DNA of 64,000 nt from Periconia sp. R9002 (lineage: Eukaryota > Ascomycota > Dothideomycetes > Pleosporales > Periconiaceae). The stretch spans positions 124,001 to 188,000 of the forward strand of contig JAMAHW010000044.1 of NCBI GenBank assembly GCA_023627715.1, in the 5' to 3' direction. Positions 30,421 to 43,922 of this stretch are shown in pieces; position 1 is the first letter of the stretch; every line of letters starts with the position of its first letter. Made by a program: the position numbers and the translations under genes. The notes beneath the pieces are model-generated. The model was given only the letters and a program-made list of their open reading frames with translations. It was not told where the DNA came from and ran no database searches.

Positions 30421-33400
30421 ATGGCCATTCGACAAAACTACGACATGCCTTTGTCACAATCGACACCAGCAGAAAAGACTCGAGTGGCCGCTGTGTTTGG
30501 GGGCCAAGGCGATGGCAACCTCACTTCATTGGAGGAGATCAGGTCTCTCTACCACCACAGTCACACATCAATCGATGCACTGATAGAACGAGCAACTGGG
30601 ACGCTGGAAAGGCTGCTCCATCAGAACTCCGACAGCTTCCACGATGCAGCCAACTTCAATCTTAAAGGATGGCTTGACGGCAATCAAACGAGCCCAATAC
30701 CAGAGGTTCTTGCTGAACCGATTTTCAGTATACCAATCAACACTGTTTTGGCTTTTGCGCAAGTCATCATAGTTTGCAAAAGTTACAACTTGACACCAGG
30801 AGAATTTGCAGCATCATTATGCTCAGTATCCGGTCGATCGGAAGGCATGCTACTTGCCCTGGCGCTTGCGCAGGCAGCCGATTGGGCATCTTTCTACTCC
30901 TTGACTGACGCCTACATTGAGCTTTCGTTCTGGGTAGGCCTTAGTGTGCACGAAGCGAGGCCACGCGCAACTGTTACCTCTGCCCAAGTTCACGAGTGCC
31001 TAGACGTAGCCGAAAGCAAACCGTCTAACGTGCTGCGGGTTCGAGGGTTACCACGAGCCACGGTAGAGACAGCAATACACTTAGAGAACAAAACGACATC
31101 TTCCAGCGAGCGCGATCGTATATATTTGGCATCTTTAGACTCTCACCGTCAGTTCATCGTGGCTGGCCCGACCGACTCTCTGATTGGCGTGTGCACGCGT
31201 TTTCACAAAGGGAATTCGGCATTGACAAAACCCAAAGAAGGGGTGCACCTACAATTCTTGCCCGTTTCCACTCCACTAAATACACCGATTATGACTCCTG
31301 TGCTGGGCCGTCTGTTGAGCATGGCGTCGACAATGCCAATTCTCAGTCAGGAGCTCCGAATACCCATAATTTTACCCCAGGGTGGCAGTGTTGTGCAAGA
31401 TAGTAACGTGACAGCTATCAAAGTTCTCTACAATGTCATGGAGTCGTTGCTCAGGTGTATGGATTGGCCGGTCGCATTGGAGGCCCTCCGGGCTCATCGC
31501 ATCTTGGCCTTTGGTCCTGCTCAAACAGCTGCCTGGATACGGGAGGCAACAGTGGGCGTTGGTGTGGACGTGATTGATCTGGCTGATGACGTCGTGATAC
31601 GCCATTGCAAAAATCATGAGCACTTATTCCACCTGAGGCCCTCAAGCTCATCTTGGCAGGAAACCTTTGGACCACGCATTATTCGTGACTCTAGAGGCCA
31701 CTCCTCTCTCCACACAAACATGACTGCACGATTCAAAGTGCCACCACTCATGGTTGCGGGTATGACTCCCACCACAGTCCCATGGGACGTAGTCGCTGCT
31801 ATCGCAAACGCCGGCTACCACGCAGAATTAGCCGGCGGTGGCTATCATCGACCCGAGTCTTTCGAACTTGCTGTGCGGAAATTGGCAGCGGCTGTACCGG
31901 CACACCGTGGAGTCACTTGCAATTTGCTATACATAAACCCTAAAGTTACTGGCTGGCAGATCGATGTGTTGAAGAAGTTGACCGAAGAAGGCCTTCCCAT
32001 TCGCGGAATCACGATAGGAGCTGGCGTCCCCTCTCCTGAGGTGATCAAAGAATGGACCGCATCTTTAAAGTTGGACCACATATCATTCAAGCCCGGCAGC
32101 CCTGTAGCGATTGATCAAGTTATTGACCTTGCCAAGATTTATCCAGACCTCACCATCGGTCTACAGTGGACTGGCGGTAGGGCTGGAGGACATCATTCTA
32201 TGGAAGAGTTTGAGCCACCTATACTTGAAAGTTACAACCGGATAAGAGAGTGCGAAAACATTGTTCTTATTGCCGGGAGCGGTTTTGGCGATGCAGAGAA
32301 CTCAATCGCATATATAACTGGGCAGTGGTCTCGTGCATTTGGGCGCCCGCCAATGCCATTTGACGGAATCCTTCTCGGTAGCCGAGTTATGGTTGCTAAG
32401 GAGGCACATACAGCACGGGAAGCAAAATCTCTGATATGTCAAACACCTGGTGTGGATGCTTGTAAGTGGCGCGATTCACTCGACAAAGGAGCGGGCGGTG
32501 TCATCACGATTCATTCCGAATTCGGGTACCTCATACACGTTCTAGCTACCCGTGGGGCATTGCTCTGGAAATCCTTCGACGACCGCATATTCTGCATCAA
32601 GGATGTACACAAGAGGCTACAATATATGCGCAAACATCGAGACTGGATCCTCTCCGCCCTGAACTCTGACTACGTTCGGCCGTGGTTGGCTGTAGACGCG
32701 AAAGGCAACAACATCGAGGTTGAAGAAATGAAGTACTCGGAGTTGGTGAGCCGTCTATGTCTACTCATGTCGACCAGGTCGCGACGAACGTGGATCGATC
32801 CGTCATATTGCCGTCTTGTCATGGATTTCATTCGGCAGGTTGGATACCGTTTATCAATTTCTGTCACTGGTTTTAGTGAAGATCCAGCAACTCTCCCTGG
32901 CGAGTTCGAGGCTGCATTCGGCCACTGGGCTGCGACGAGCCTATATCCCGAGGACTCCATGATTCTCATGGCTCTTTTCCAGCGGCAGGGAGTCAAACCG
33001 ATACCTTTCATCCCATGTTTGGATCAAAACTTTGAAAAATGGTTCAAGAAAGACACCCTCTGGCAATCGGAGAGTATTGATTCCGTGTTCGATGGCGACG
33101 TCCAGCGAGTTCTTGTGATCCATGGACCTGTCGCTGCCCGTTTCTCTACTACAGTGGACGAGCCTGTGAAAACTATCTTGGATCACATCTGTGATGACTA
33201 TGTCAAATTTCTCAAGCAGAACGGATATCAACCGAAGAATAATAGCGAAACTGATGTCTTACAGTCCCTTCCTGAAATGCAGATCGGCCAAGAGGTGCAT
33301 GCATTCCCGAACGGTAGAATGATCAGGTTTACTTATATGCCTGGTCGTGCTGCCCCTGAGATTGATTCTCTCATCGAAGGGCTTGCTCGATCGGGACAGT

Positions 33401-36233
33401 TGGGTTTGATACTTCGATCGCGGTGGTCCATTTACGGGGGCCGTGTGGTCGAGAACCCAATCAAAGCGGCAATTCAGCCTCGTAACGGGGACACCTTGGA
33501 GGTTTTCGTCGACAACAAAGACGAATTCCAAGTATTCACATTCACTCAGCACAGACATGAGAATGCGAAGATGAGTTGGAGCAGTTTTTCACTGAGACTT
33601 CAGGGTCCTTCAGGTTTTGTAATTCAACTCAAAGTGCCAAAATGCGCGACGAATGAAGTCCGCTCCACGTATTTCCAGTTTGAAATACGGGAGGCAGCAA
33701 GTTCTGTAGTGATACGCGAAAACACTTTCAATCGTACAGCATCTATTCGAAACCTGTATCGCGCTCTTTGGTTTGACAAACACCAACTTCTTCGCCAACG
33801 AGATACCGACCTCCGCGCGCGGTACTACAGCGCAGAACAAACAATAACGAGGGCCAGCGTCCAATCATTTGCGAGTCTAGAACGCTCCTCGCCTACCGAA
33901 CTTCGCGATTGGAGCCCCCAGAGCTCAACAGTGCCACTGGACATGTGTGTGGTCATCGCCTGGCAATCACTTCTAGAGCCTCTCACGCATCCTGACCTTG
34001 ATTGCGACTTGCTACAACTGCTGCACCGATCTATCACTTTCAGGTACAAAGCGAAGACTTCACCTCTCCGCATCGGACAGACAGTTGCAATCGAGTCGCA
34101 AATCACCCGTCGAGAATGGCTTCCTACCGGGCAGAATATTGAGGTGACGGCGCTCATCAAGAGAGGCCAGGAGCAAGTTGTTGTTGTCAAGTCGGAGTTC
34201 TTCATACGAAGCTCAACCCAAGCATCTGGCGAATCCTTCGCTGTCGTACATGAACCCGACATGGTCGTTGGTGTCGATAACGAGATTTTAGAAGCGATCA
34301 TCAGGGATAAAGACTGGTTGCAATTGCACGAGCCACAACTGGAGCTCCTGCATGAAAACCTCATCTTCCGAACCACATCACACACTGAATATGTCGGCGA
34401 CGGTAGCTCGAAGATCCTCAAAGTTAAAGGCCGGGTGTACGTCGAGGACTGTTCTGGTACCCGAAAAGAGGTTGGACTGGTGCATTTCGAGGAACGCGCG
34501 TGTCGGGAGAACCCAGTAATGGGCTTTCTTCGTCGGCGGGGCACTCTTCAACGCCCGAGAGAGGAACTTCCACTCCCAGGCTGGTCTCATGGCGCCAGTA
34601 TTGAAGTAAGCGTGCCATCGGACAGCGCTACATATGCTCGTGTGTCTGGAGACGAAAACCCAATTCATGTCAGCGACCTTTTCGCCCGCTGGGCTGGCCT
34701 TCCAAGCAAAATTGTTCACGGGATGCACACATCTCTCATTGCCAGACGCTTCGTCGAGTGGGCAATTGGCGACAATAGTCGCACAAGATTCAGGCACTGG
34801 CGGGCTACTTTCCACGGCATGGTGTTTCATGGTTCCCGGCTCAAGATGCACATCCAGCACACAATGATGACGGGCGGAGAAATGCTACTTCATGTGGAGG
34901 TATGCAATTCGAACGATGGCACGCGTGTAATGTCTGCAGAGGCGATAGTAACGCAGCTCAGCACTGCATATACATTTACAGGCCAGGGTAGTCAAAAGCC
35001 TGGTATGGGGATGAACTTGTATGCCGCCAACAGCGAAATCAAGTATGTCTGGGACCGAGCAGAAGCATACCTGCAACGGCAATTCGGTAAGTACTTCTTC
35101 GCCAGGAAGCTAAATTTCTGCTAATATACTATAGGGTTTTCGTTGTTGAAGATAGTGCGCGAAAATCCGAAGACATTGACCGTTCATTTCAGAGGAAATC
35201 GCGGCCGAGGGGTGCGGGAGAATTACCTTACCATGATTGGTGAACTGAAAGATCCTAGTCTTTTGGGGACTACTTTGAATCGTCGTTCAACGTCGTACAC
35301 GTTCCACCATGCACAGGGTCTACTCTACTCGACCCAATTCGCGCAGCCTGCTTTAGTTGTTATGGAGATGGCTCAGTTCCAGCATCTCGGGGCCCGGGGA
35401 ATGATTCAACACGATGCTCGCTTTGCGGGACACTCACTTGGCGAGTACTCTGCCCTTGGTTCTCGCACAACCTTTATGGGTTTCGAAGCACTTCTGGACC
35501 TCGTTTTCCATCGCGCGTTCACTATGCAGAACGCGCTGGCTAGAGACGCGAATGGTGAAACGGGCTACTCAATGATGGCGGTAGATCCATCACGAATCAA
35601 CAAATGTAAGCAATAGAATTCCTCGCTGTGCTAAGTCGCTGACCTTGGGAACTCTAGCCTTTGGAGAGGCGGATCTGCAGCGCCTAGTCCAGCTCATCCA
35701 AGAATCCGCCCAGATTTTTGTCGAAATCGTGAATTACAACGTCAGCAGTCAACAATACGTTTGTGCGGGCCATGTAAGTAACGCTAGCAACCATTACTTA
35801 TCTCACATCCCCCACTAACCTCCCTCAGATCAAAGCCCTGGCGATCCTAAGCAGCGTATGCGACGACCTCGCGTCGCTCGAAACTCCCCACCTCCTCGAC
35901 CGCACTAAACTAAACACCATCATCGCAACACACGCCCGTCGCATCCTCTGTTCCGACCACATCAGCCTCGACAAAAACGGAAAGGCAACGATCCCCCTCC
36001 GAGGCATCGACATCCCTTTCCATTCCCGCCTGCTGCACACGCACATTGACGATTACCGCCGTTATTTAGAGCGCAAGATCCGCGTCGAGGACGTGGTACC
36101 TGAACAGTTGGTCGGCCGCTGGCTGCCGAATGTCATGGGTACACCTTTCGCGATTGATCGCGCGTATGTGGAGGAGGCGCAGAAACGCATGGAGAGTAAG
36201 CAGTTGGCTGAACTTCTTGAGTCTTCGTTTTAG
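30421..36233 (+). CDS. Dedicated fatty acid synthase beta subunit (HexB/StcK type): AT-ER-DH-MPT
   Basis: Four exons (30421-35086, 35135-35605, 35658-35773, 35829-36233; introns of 48, 52 and 55 nt) give 1885 aa, shorter than housekeeping FAS1 (about 2050-2080 aa) and close to cluster-type subunits. Order: acetyltransferase region (to about 400), FMN enoyl reductase from [14 protein letters not shown] (about 445) with [14 protein letters not shown], the dehydratase hot-dog region with [12 protein letters not shown] and KIVHGMHTS, then malonyl/palmitoyl transferase from [12 protein letters not shown] with GHSLGEY (Ser1656) and the partner IPFHSRLL. The MPT motifs are intact. In the AT the nucleophile elbow reads GRSEG (Ser140) and the usual PFHS reads PLNT, so its catalytic His seems lost. 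It forms the cytosolic synthase with FAS alpha and should supply the PKS starter. Confidence 0.95.
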
Positions 36234-37271
36234 GGGTTCATGTTTGGATTTGGTTCCCTGTTTGGATATTGTATGAGATTGTTTCTAGATGAGAGTTGTT
36301 GCTTTTTTACGTTCTTGTTTATGTTCTTTTCTTTGGTATACATTCTCTGATCTATATATACATATACATTCTTACTCCCAGTACCTCACTCTTCGCCCCC
36401 TCGTACAACACATGTGAACCCATAAACCCGTAACAAAACGCTCAAATCCTCACATATCTAACAAAACAAACCCTTAAAACCACAAACACCTTACACGCCC
36501 GTCCTTCCCAAAACTCAGTCGGATGAAACGTGTGCTCAGCGTTACATTATCAAGCCTAGCTACATATCTTACGGTGCTATTCTAATTCACCTGTGTTCAC
36601 GCGCTTATATCTGCGGTCATTCTTATAACGTTCTATTCCATCAACCCCAAACCAAGGAATATCGGGCCGTTAAGTGAATGACGAATTCAATCGACGCTAG
36701 AATGCCGACTTGAGAACATCACAGATATCACCTATTAATGATGTTATGGAAAGCTGGTACGATGACCTGTATATCCATCCGAGCTGAGGACGTTATTGTC
36801 CTTTCTACCTGCGTCAACACACACCGCGAGGATAGCCGATCTGCCTTTCTATTGTGAAATTTTTATCCAGATCTTTTTAAACACCTTTTTTTTTTGAAAT
36901 GGAACTAGACAGCTTGGTTGTATTCGTACTGTTCATATCAATAGCCTAAAACTCAACACCGCGAGTCGTATGATACTCTACGATGGCGGTTTTTATACTT
37001 TTCATAGAAAGGTAGTAAAACATACTATGTGATATTTTCCGGGTTGAGGATAGACTGCAGAGTCTTGACGAGGACAGGCTACGATTAATGATGGAAAATT
37101 GATGTACGAACCACCCTGCACATCACAACAAACAAGAACATCACCACAGCAAAGACGATATACATAGGGCGTTAAAAATTATCATATTAACCATCGCGAG
37201 ACAGTCTCAGCGATGCATGTATACCATAAAGAGCGTATATCGCGTCCATGCATTACTTCCCCTACATCATT
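36234..37271. other. Intergenic, about 1 kb; right flank of the core cluster
   Basis: Convergent 3' flanks of FAS beta and the peptidase gene. AT-rich, with a T-run near 36.88 kb. No gene or repeat family recognised. Likely right edge of the co-regulated core. Confidence 0.5.
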
Positions 37272-39515
37272 TTACTCTCCAATCGGCACAGAATCCAAAG
37301 GCGTACCCTTAGAATAATGATTAATCCAATTGAAAATCTCCGTATGCCAAACCAAGCTATTCTCCTGCTTCAACACCCAATGATTCTCATCGGGGAAGTT
37401 CAAGAACCTCGATGGCACGCCCTTAGTCTGCAAGACGTTGAACAGACCGATGCCGTCGGATTCAGGGAGACGGTAGTCGAGCGTGTTGTGCACGATGAAC
37501 TGCGGGGTGGAGAAGTTGGCGATGTGGTTGAAGGGGTTCCACTTGTCGTAGGTGGCGGCGGGGTCGAGGATGGAGCCGTTGTAGTCGTGGCGGATGAACC
37601 AGAGTTCTTCGGTTGAGTAGGCGGCTTCGGTTTGCGAGATGCCGTCGTGGGTGACGATGGCTTTGAATTTGCGGCCGAGGTCGTGGCCTTGGATCCAGTT
37701 GGACATGTAGCCGCCGTAGGACGCGCCGGCCATGATGCCGTGGTCGGTGTTTACGTCTTTGAGGTTGTCGTGCACGTATTGCCAGCCGTTGACGACTTCT
37801 TCGTAGGGGTAGCCGCCCCACTGGCCTTGAATTCCGTCGATGAGCTTTTGGCCGAAACCGGTGCTGCCTGTGGGGTTGGGTGCAACGACGATGTAGCCTT
37901 GGTCGGCCCACACCTGGAAGTTCCATCGCGTGGACCAGGTGTTGGCGTTGGAGCCTTGAGGGCCGCCGTGCACAATGTAGGCGAGAGGGTAGGTGGCGTT
38001 GGCTGAGTAGTTGCTTGGCTTGACGACTACTGCGTGGAGTTTCTCGTCGTAGCCGGGGAGGGCGGCGTCGAAGTAGATCTCCGAGAAGGTGTGTGGTCCC
38101 AAACCAGCAAGCTCCTTGTCAGCTTTGGTGGCGGAGAAGAGTGGGCTGGTCTTGCCTGAAGAGGAGAGCGTGTAGTAGTCTCGCGACGACCAGATGCTGT
38201 TGCCGGAAACCAGAAGGGTCGAGTCGGGGAGGACCTCGAAATCGGACACGTAAGACGTGTTCGGTGATAGGCTGGTGGGCTGGTAGTCGGCGCTAGCGTT
38301 CAGAGGGATGTTGAAGACGCGGACGAGAGCACGATCCTCGGCGGTGATGAAGACGGACTTGCTATCGGGGGCCCAGTGAGGGGTCGATACCCACCGATCG
38401 AAGTTTGGTGTAAGAGATCGCCAGTTCACAACAGAGACGCCGGTATCATTACCCTTGGTAAAGTCCACCGCGTAAAGAACGACCCGATCGGACTCGTAGT
38501 AGTCCTGGTCTTGTTGGGTGAACACGAGGCTTGAGCCATCGGGCGAGAATCGGGGAGATCCAGATGCACCTTGATGGCCGGCCTTGTAAGCTTCACTATC
38601 TGGGCCATTGATAGCCTTAGCAGGTTCAGTTCCATTAAAGAGTCCGGCGTAGATGTAGCTCGCCGTGAAATTGGCCTTGTTCAGCTGAGGTGCTTTGCTC
38701 AAAAAGGCATAGATTTCGCCGGTGGGGCTGATGTCGTAGTCTCCCAGGTCCCCAAAGGGCTGAACAGGCGATTCCGGCCTGGTGGTTGTGAATTCAATGT
38801 CCTTGAGGAGATTGCGAAGACCACCCGAAGCAAGAGCGTAGTTTGAGCTGGCCGACAAACTTCCGGCGAAGACGGCATAACGTTGCTTGTCAACCCATGT
38901 ATCCCAATGACGCACATAGTTGGTGTCGTAGAAGCGGGCGGTGCTTTTAGGCTTGACAGCTGTCTCTGGGTTGTACGCAGTGCCGTTCTCGTAAGCTTTG
39001 GCGTTGACGAGGAAGTGCAAGTCGCCGCTGGAAGTGTTGGCAACTTTGAGACCTGAGTAAGGCGCATCCAGCGACGCGACCAACTTGCTGCTTGACGGCG
39101 ATTTGATATCGCCTATCCAGAGCGTTACTCCGCCCGGCACATCGTCATTGGTGCCATTGATATAGAGGATACCCGTCTCAGTACCGGGTATCCATACAAT
39201 TTCACTGACATCGCTCGCACTGATCCCGGAGTCGGTGATGTTACCCGTCTTCAAGTCCAGCAGGTGCCACGCGTGGGCATTGGACCCTTTTTCGAAAGAA
39301 TACTTCGAGTAGGAGAGGACAGCAAGGTCCCCAGACGGATTCGGTGATGCTACACCCCGACGAGGTGCACTGAGCATCTGCCTTGTTTGTGTCAGTGGCC
39401 ATGGCAAATTTCGGATATTCTCGGCGCAGGCACCAATGTAGAAAACTTACTCTGGTGTGATGGCATGGGCACCAGTAGCTACCAATGCAGCTACAGTGGC
39501 AAAGAAACGTGCCAT
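37272..39515 (-). CDS. Secreted dipeptidyl-peptidase 5-like serine peptidase (S9 family)
   Basis: Two exons (39515-39451 and 39381-37272; intron 39382-39450) give 724 aa, the usual size of fungal DppV. Exon 1 encodes a signal peptide (MARFFATVAALVATGAHA) and the junction restores ITPEQMLSAPRR, the conserved mature N-terminus. An N-terminal beta-propeller is followed by an alpha/beta-hydrolase domain with the catalytic set Ser576 in GASYGGYM, Asp657 in HNTLDYRLPE and His689 in DENHWV. Many N-x-S/T sequons agree with secretion. It removes dipeptides from peptide N-termini outside the cell and has no obvious role in the polyketide pathway, so it marks a likely border. The shortened 3'SS (AAG) is inferred from phase. 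Confidence 0.94.
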
Positions 39516-41415
39516 GATGTCCTCTGTTCCTGGCGGAAAGCTTCAATTGGCGAACGACGGCTACTTTGTGACGGAGCGGATGCGCGCAACCAGGTACATG
39601 GTGCCTGTCCAACGGGTATTTGTACCTGACGGGCACGCAGCTTTGGGTCGCGCGTCATTTTACACCTTTCTGGATAGCTTCAGTGTGAACTTACTCTCCT
39701 TCCTCATTAGGAAAGGTGGAAACTAGGCTTGGGTAGGAGAATGCCCATATGCGGTTAGCCTCGGTGAAGCCTACTGGCTTATCGAGATTAAGCAATGCTT
39801 GGCCTACCGGGCTCTATCTCCTCAGATGCTTACCTGGGCCCGCCCCAGTGGCCATTAATGTTGGTAGCCTCGGCTGTTGAAGAAAGGGAAGGCTTGCATA
39901 AAAGAGCTTTTGAACCATTCGATTACCTCAAAGACTTCGCAAGCAGTTATTTTCATTGTGTGATGCTTGTGGCAGCTGTAGCAGCCATGACAGCCGTGCG
40001 GCGAAGAAACGAATTAAGGTTTGTCTCCGCGATAGTAATCAAATTACTGATGGTAGTGGCGTTGGAACAAAAACCGTTCAGGAAACCAGCGAGGTACCCC
40101 TCATCTGCAATACGAGCCGTGCTTACATCAGTTGACACTTCCTGTTGGTGGCAACTGATAGCGCCATTCCCGTCAGATATCCCGTGATTCAAGAAAGAAC
40201 CCAAAGAATATCCCGTTTTGAATACAAACAAATGGCCACATCTTCTATAGCGTCGAAGTCAGCTTTCGATATGCACCGGACGAGGGTCGCGATTTTAGGG
40301 CAGGTGTCGACACTAACTCGACCTCCCTGGTAATTTACCGCGACAATCCTTCATTCATGCAAACACGAGCCTTGTATTACATGTTGCCAGCCACATCCAA
40401 CGCCTTTCGGGATTCTCCGACTTGCAACTCTCGCCAAAACATTCCTGATGGCTACGAGCAGATCTGCATGGCTTCATCGACGACAGCGCGAACACAAATA
40501 TGCTTCTAGGAAGCGGGCGGACCACATTCACTTTCAAACTTCCAAGTGCTACGCTTCACGGAATGTCATGGATGTCGCTGGGCATGAGGATAGTGAACTG
40601 CCTTATTTGACCATCATCAATAGCAGCCAATGCGTGTGTCAGCGCGCCTGATCGACTATTGCCATCAATAATGAGATATCCGAAGCTTGTCTTGCACGAA
40701 TGCATCCAAGTCCTGCTCTCCCTTCAACACGCCGCACGAGCTCATCATATTCGCCATCCACAAGTATTTGTAGACAGCAATTCCTTCCATACAGTTCTGT
40801 GTGTCCGCTTTGAATATCCCGAAGACTATGAGGATGCGTTGGGGCTGGGAAAACCTTTCTTCGGTCGCGTGTGAGCGTGGAGGCCTCGTAAAGTTCGACG
40901 ATGGCGAAATGAATTGATTGCTTGTCGCGTTCGGCGCACGACAGTGCACTATTACAATGGACGGTGGAGATCACGTACCGACGATAACTACGAGGTTGTA
41001 GCACCAGGGTGGCCTACGTTGATTAATCGATGAGGTGCGATGGCGTCAATGTTTTTAAGATCAACACTAGAAGAAGCCGCAAAGTGGCCGGTTAATTGTC
41101 GGAGTAGCTGACTTAGCAGCTGGTGGGCTTTTTGTCAAGTCACGTGACAATACAGCACAGATTAATCAATGAATGATCGCCATCTGTCGAACCACATATA
41201 TCCAGTCGACAAGATTGAAATCCGAACAAACGGCGCTGTCATCTTTTATAAGTAAGATGCATTACATAGGTATGCTTACTACAGTGCGCCAATCATTTCA
41301 ATCAACACCAGACTTGAATTTTCATTTAAAATTGATGGTAAAGCTTCTCGAACGCAACAAAACCATATCGTTCACCCATCCTTTTTCAAGAAAGCTCCAG
41401 TCATTGGTCTAGTAG
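39516..41415. other. Intergenic, about 1.9 kb
   Basis: Peptidase promoter and 3' flank of the P450. Several overlapping ORFs of 60-130 codons on both strands (for example 40639-41004 minus) have no family features and no consistent exon structure. Nothing supportable. Confidence 0.45.
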
Positions 41416-43243
41416 CTACTGCAGATCCATGACCGCACACTCGCGCGGCGTGAATGTAAGATAAGGCCCGTCATGACTTGAAATGAACGAGTCGAAAGTT
41501 TGAAACTCGTCAACTCGATCACGTCCAGTTTTATCCCCCGGTGTACCGCCCCCAATCTTAGCCAACTCGGGATCTTGAGGTACCTCGAAATCAAAGTACC
41601 ACATCGTGGACGCCAAAGTAAGACTAGCTTCCATATAAGCCATACTTTTGCCAATACACGACCTCGAGCCAACACTAAATGGACTGAAAACTTCGCGCTG
41701 CATTTTGCGGGTCGCTAAATCGTGATTTCCATCTCCTTCATCCAGCCATCTCTCGGGTCGGAATTCAAATGGCTGCGGGAAAATTTCCTCGTTATGGTGG
41801 ATTGTATACATGTTGACGCCAACCCAAGTCCCAGCGGGAACCAAGTGGCCATCTACAACTAGAGGCTCGGATCCTGCCTCTGCGATTGGCAATTCCCGCC
41901 AGAGCGTACCTGGTGTTGGGGGGCAAATTCGTAGCGCTTCATCAATGACCGCGCGTAAATATACACAACTGGATAGAAGCGGGCCGGAGTGAATCTCGCT
42001 GCCTGATGAAAACGTACTTCGAATCTCGGACACAGCTTTCTGATAGCAGGAAGGGTTGCGCGAGAGGTAGAAAAAGACGGCGGTAATTGTCGTTGCTGTT
42101 GTGTCTCCCCCTGCGCACATTAGCTTTCGTCCACAGAATGTCGAAGTAAAATAGATGTGTGTCCACTCACCAGCAGGGAAAAAGAAAATCGCTTCAGAAA
42201 CAAGTTCAGCAACCCGAATCTTCGTCCCAGTCTCAGGATCTTTAGCGTCCATAGCATACGAGAACAAATCCTCCTTCCCCGTCTTCCCTTCCGCTAATCG
42301 ATCCTTCACCATTTTCTTCAGGAGAAGATAATACTTCATTCTCAAGGCAAAAAGCTTTGGGAAGAAGTATTGTAATCCGAAGTATTTTACCATGGGTGCT
42401 TGCGTATACACGTTACCTCTGTAGCTTGCACCTTTCAAACCCGGAATGACGAAATCATGTTTACTGTCCGTTTGTAGGTGTAGAAAGTAGCCGAAACCAA
42501 AGCGGCCGATGATATCAAGCCCCAAGCGCTTGCATCGATCCGATAGGTTGACTGGCTCGTTGCGGTTGTTGGAAGATTTCAAAATTTGTTTCAGAAATAT
42601 GTTGATATGTTCAAGCATAAGAGGCTCGAATTGACGCATCTTTTGCTCAGAGAGGGCTTTGCCAATCATGCGGCGTTTGATCTTATGAAGTCTTTTGTCG
42701 ATGCAATTAAAGACGCTGAAGACATTGGCTTTGATTTGTGAAGTATTGTACGAATGGACTTTGTTTGTGCGTTCGCTTTGGTAAATGTCTTTCCTTGTTG
42801 TGAGCATACTGTAGAGCGACTTCTGATTGTCAAATGTTACGTACCCTGGAGTGCCCTGTAAGAGTTAAAGATTAATTTGTTCGGTCCATGCCGGATAACA
42901 GTACCTGGCCACGTGTTAGCCAATGCTTGACATAGGCAGCATTGATGGAGCATTATACCATATTTCTGGTGGTCGTGGTAAGTAACCAGGTGCAAGCGGC
43001 TCTTCAAAGCATAATATGCCGTGTACCAATCACTGATGGCAGCCAGCTTCGGCCCAGGGTATTTGCTAAGAGGGTGCAAAGTTATGTGGTAACTGCAGAT
43101 GGCAAGCAACTAGAAGATCATGTCAATGCTTCCACCTACGACATGCTTTGTATGTAGTGACTCACCGGCAACAACACGAGAATCATCAGGTATTGTCCAT
43201 AGTCCACCACCGGGCCTACGAACTTCCAAATCATTTCGATCAT
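41416..43243 (-). CDS. Cytochrome P450 monooxygenase
   Basis: Five exons (43243-43166, 43109-42959, 42904-42845, 42788-42171, 42110-41416) give 533 aa. The N-terminal membrane anchor (YLMILVLLPLLAICSYHI) leads to the hinge HPLSKYPGPKL. The I-helix AGGDTTATT is completed by splicing intron 42111-42170; the ExxR motif is EALR (360-363), the PERF region FRPERW, and the heme loop FSPFSVGSRSCIG has Cys454 as iron ligand. Intron 42789-42844 was chosen because it gives ALQDIYQSER, a common P450 segment, with a 56-nt intron; alternatives give introns of 32-36 nt, too short for fungi. ER-membrane enzyme, substrate unknown. It could oxidise the cluster's product, but an unrelated peptidase lies between. 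Confidence 0.9.
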
Positions 43244-43922
43244 GACTTATTTCAGAATAAACTACAGTATGTGTATATTTCAAAGAAGAGAGCTCTGGCG
43301 TAGTTTTACGCAGGGTAGAGGAGATGGAAAAACTGGGAGAAGAGAAGGGTTTACAGGAGAGAAACAATAGGGCAGAGCTGAACCTTATTGAACGTCATGT
43401 TACGCAGATGGTTGATTTAAATTAAACCAAGCATCTGTCACACCGTTATCAGTCTGAGCAACGCCGCCAGAGTACGTTCTATCTGCCTGCTGCAGTGCGC
43501 CGCCGCCGCCGCCTAGCAACGCCAAGACAGTGGAACCCGCTTGTAGCATATATCCATCAAAAACTGTGCCGTCCCGATGTGGAAGGCATCAGTCGAACTT
43601 CGTCAACTGGTGAACGTGTCAGCTGCGGATTGAAAGGACTATCCACTTCCCCAACTTTCCGTGCTGTGCCGCACTCGCGTAGTCAGTTTATCCAAGAGCG
43701 GGGGCTTATGGTCGCTGTGAAATTTGTCACTCTCCAACACACACTGTGCCTCATGCTCGGTTGCAAATAAATTAGCTTCCTTCTCCCATACGCTGCATCA
43801 TTGCTAGGCGCAGCTTCATGTGTTATATCAATTCCAAGTCGGCTCCCAAGTCCTCCTCATATGGACTCTTCCTCGCCATCTTGATATCGTCGTAAGCCAT
43901 TTTCACAACAATATCTGTCAAA
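43244..43922. promoter_or_regulatory. Divergent promoter region P450 / aldo-keto reductase
   Basis: About 680 bp between divergent genes. A CCG-rich run near 43.5 kb and one near-miss to the AflR site (TCGAACTTCGT at about 43.59 kb). Nothing else seen. Confidence 0.35.

Noticed and set aside
37462..38006. Long antisense and alternate-frame ORFs (up to 154 codons) inside the peptidase gene
   Set aside because: Shadows of GC-rich coding sequence; Arg/His/Gln-rich composition and no family features.
42801..42844. Short 32-36 nt intron in the P450 gene ending at the acceptor before 42808
   Set aside because: Too short for fungal splicing; the 56-nt alternative gives a conserved P450 segment.
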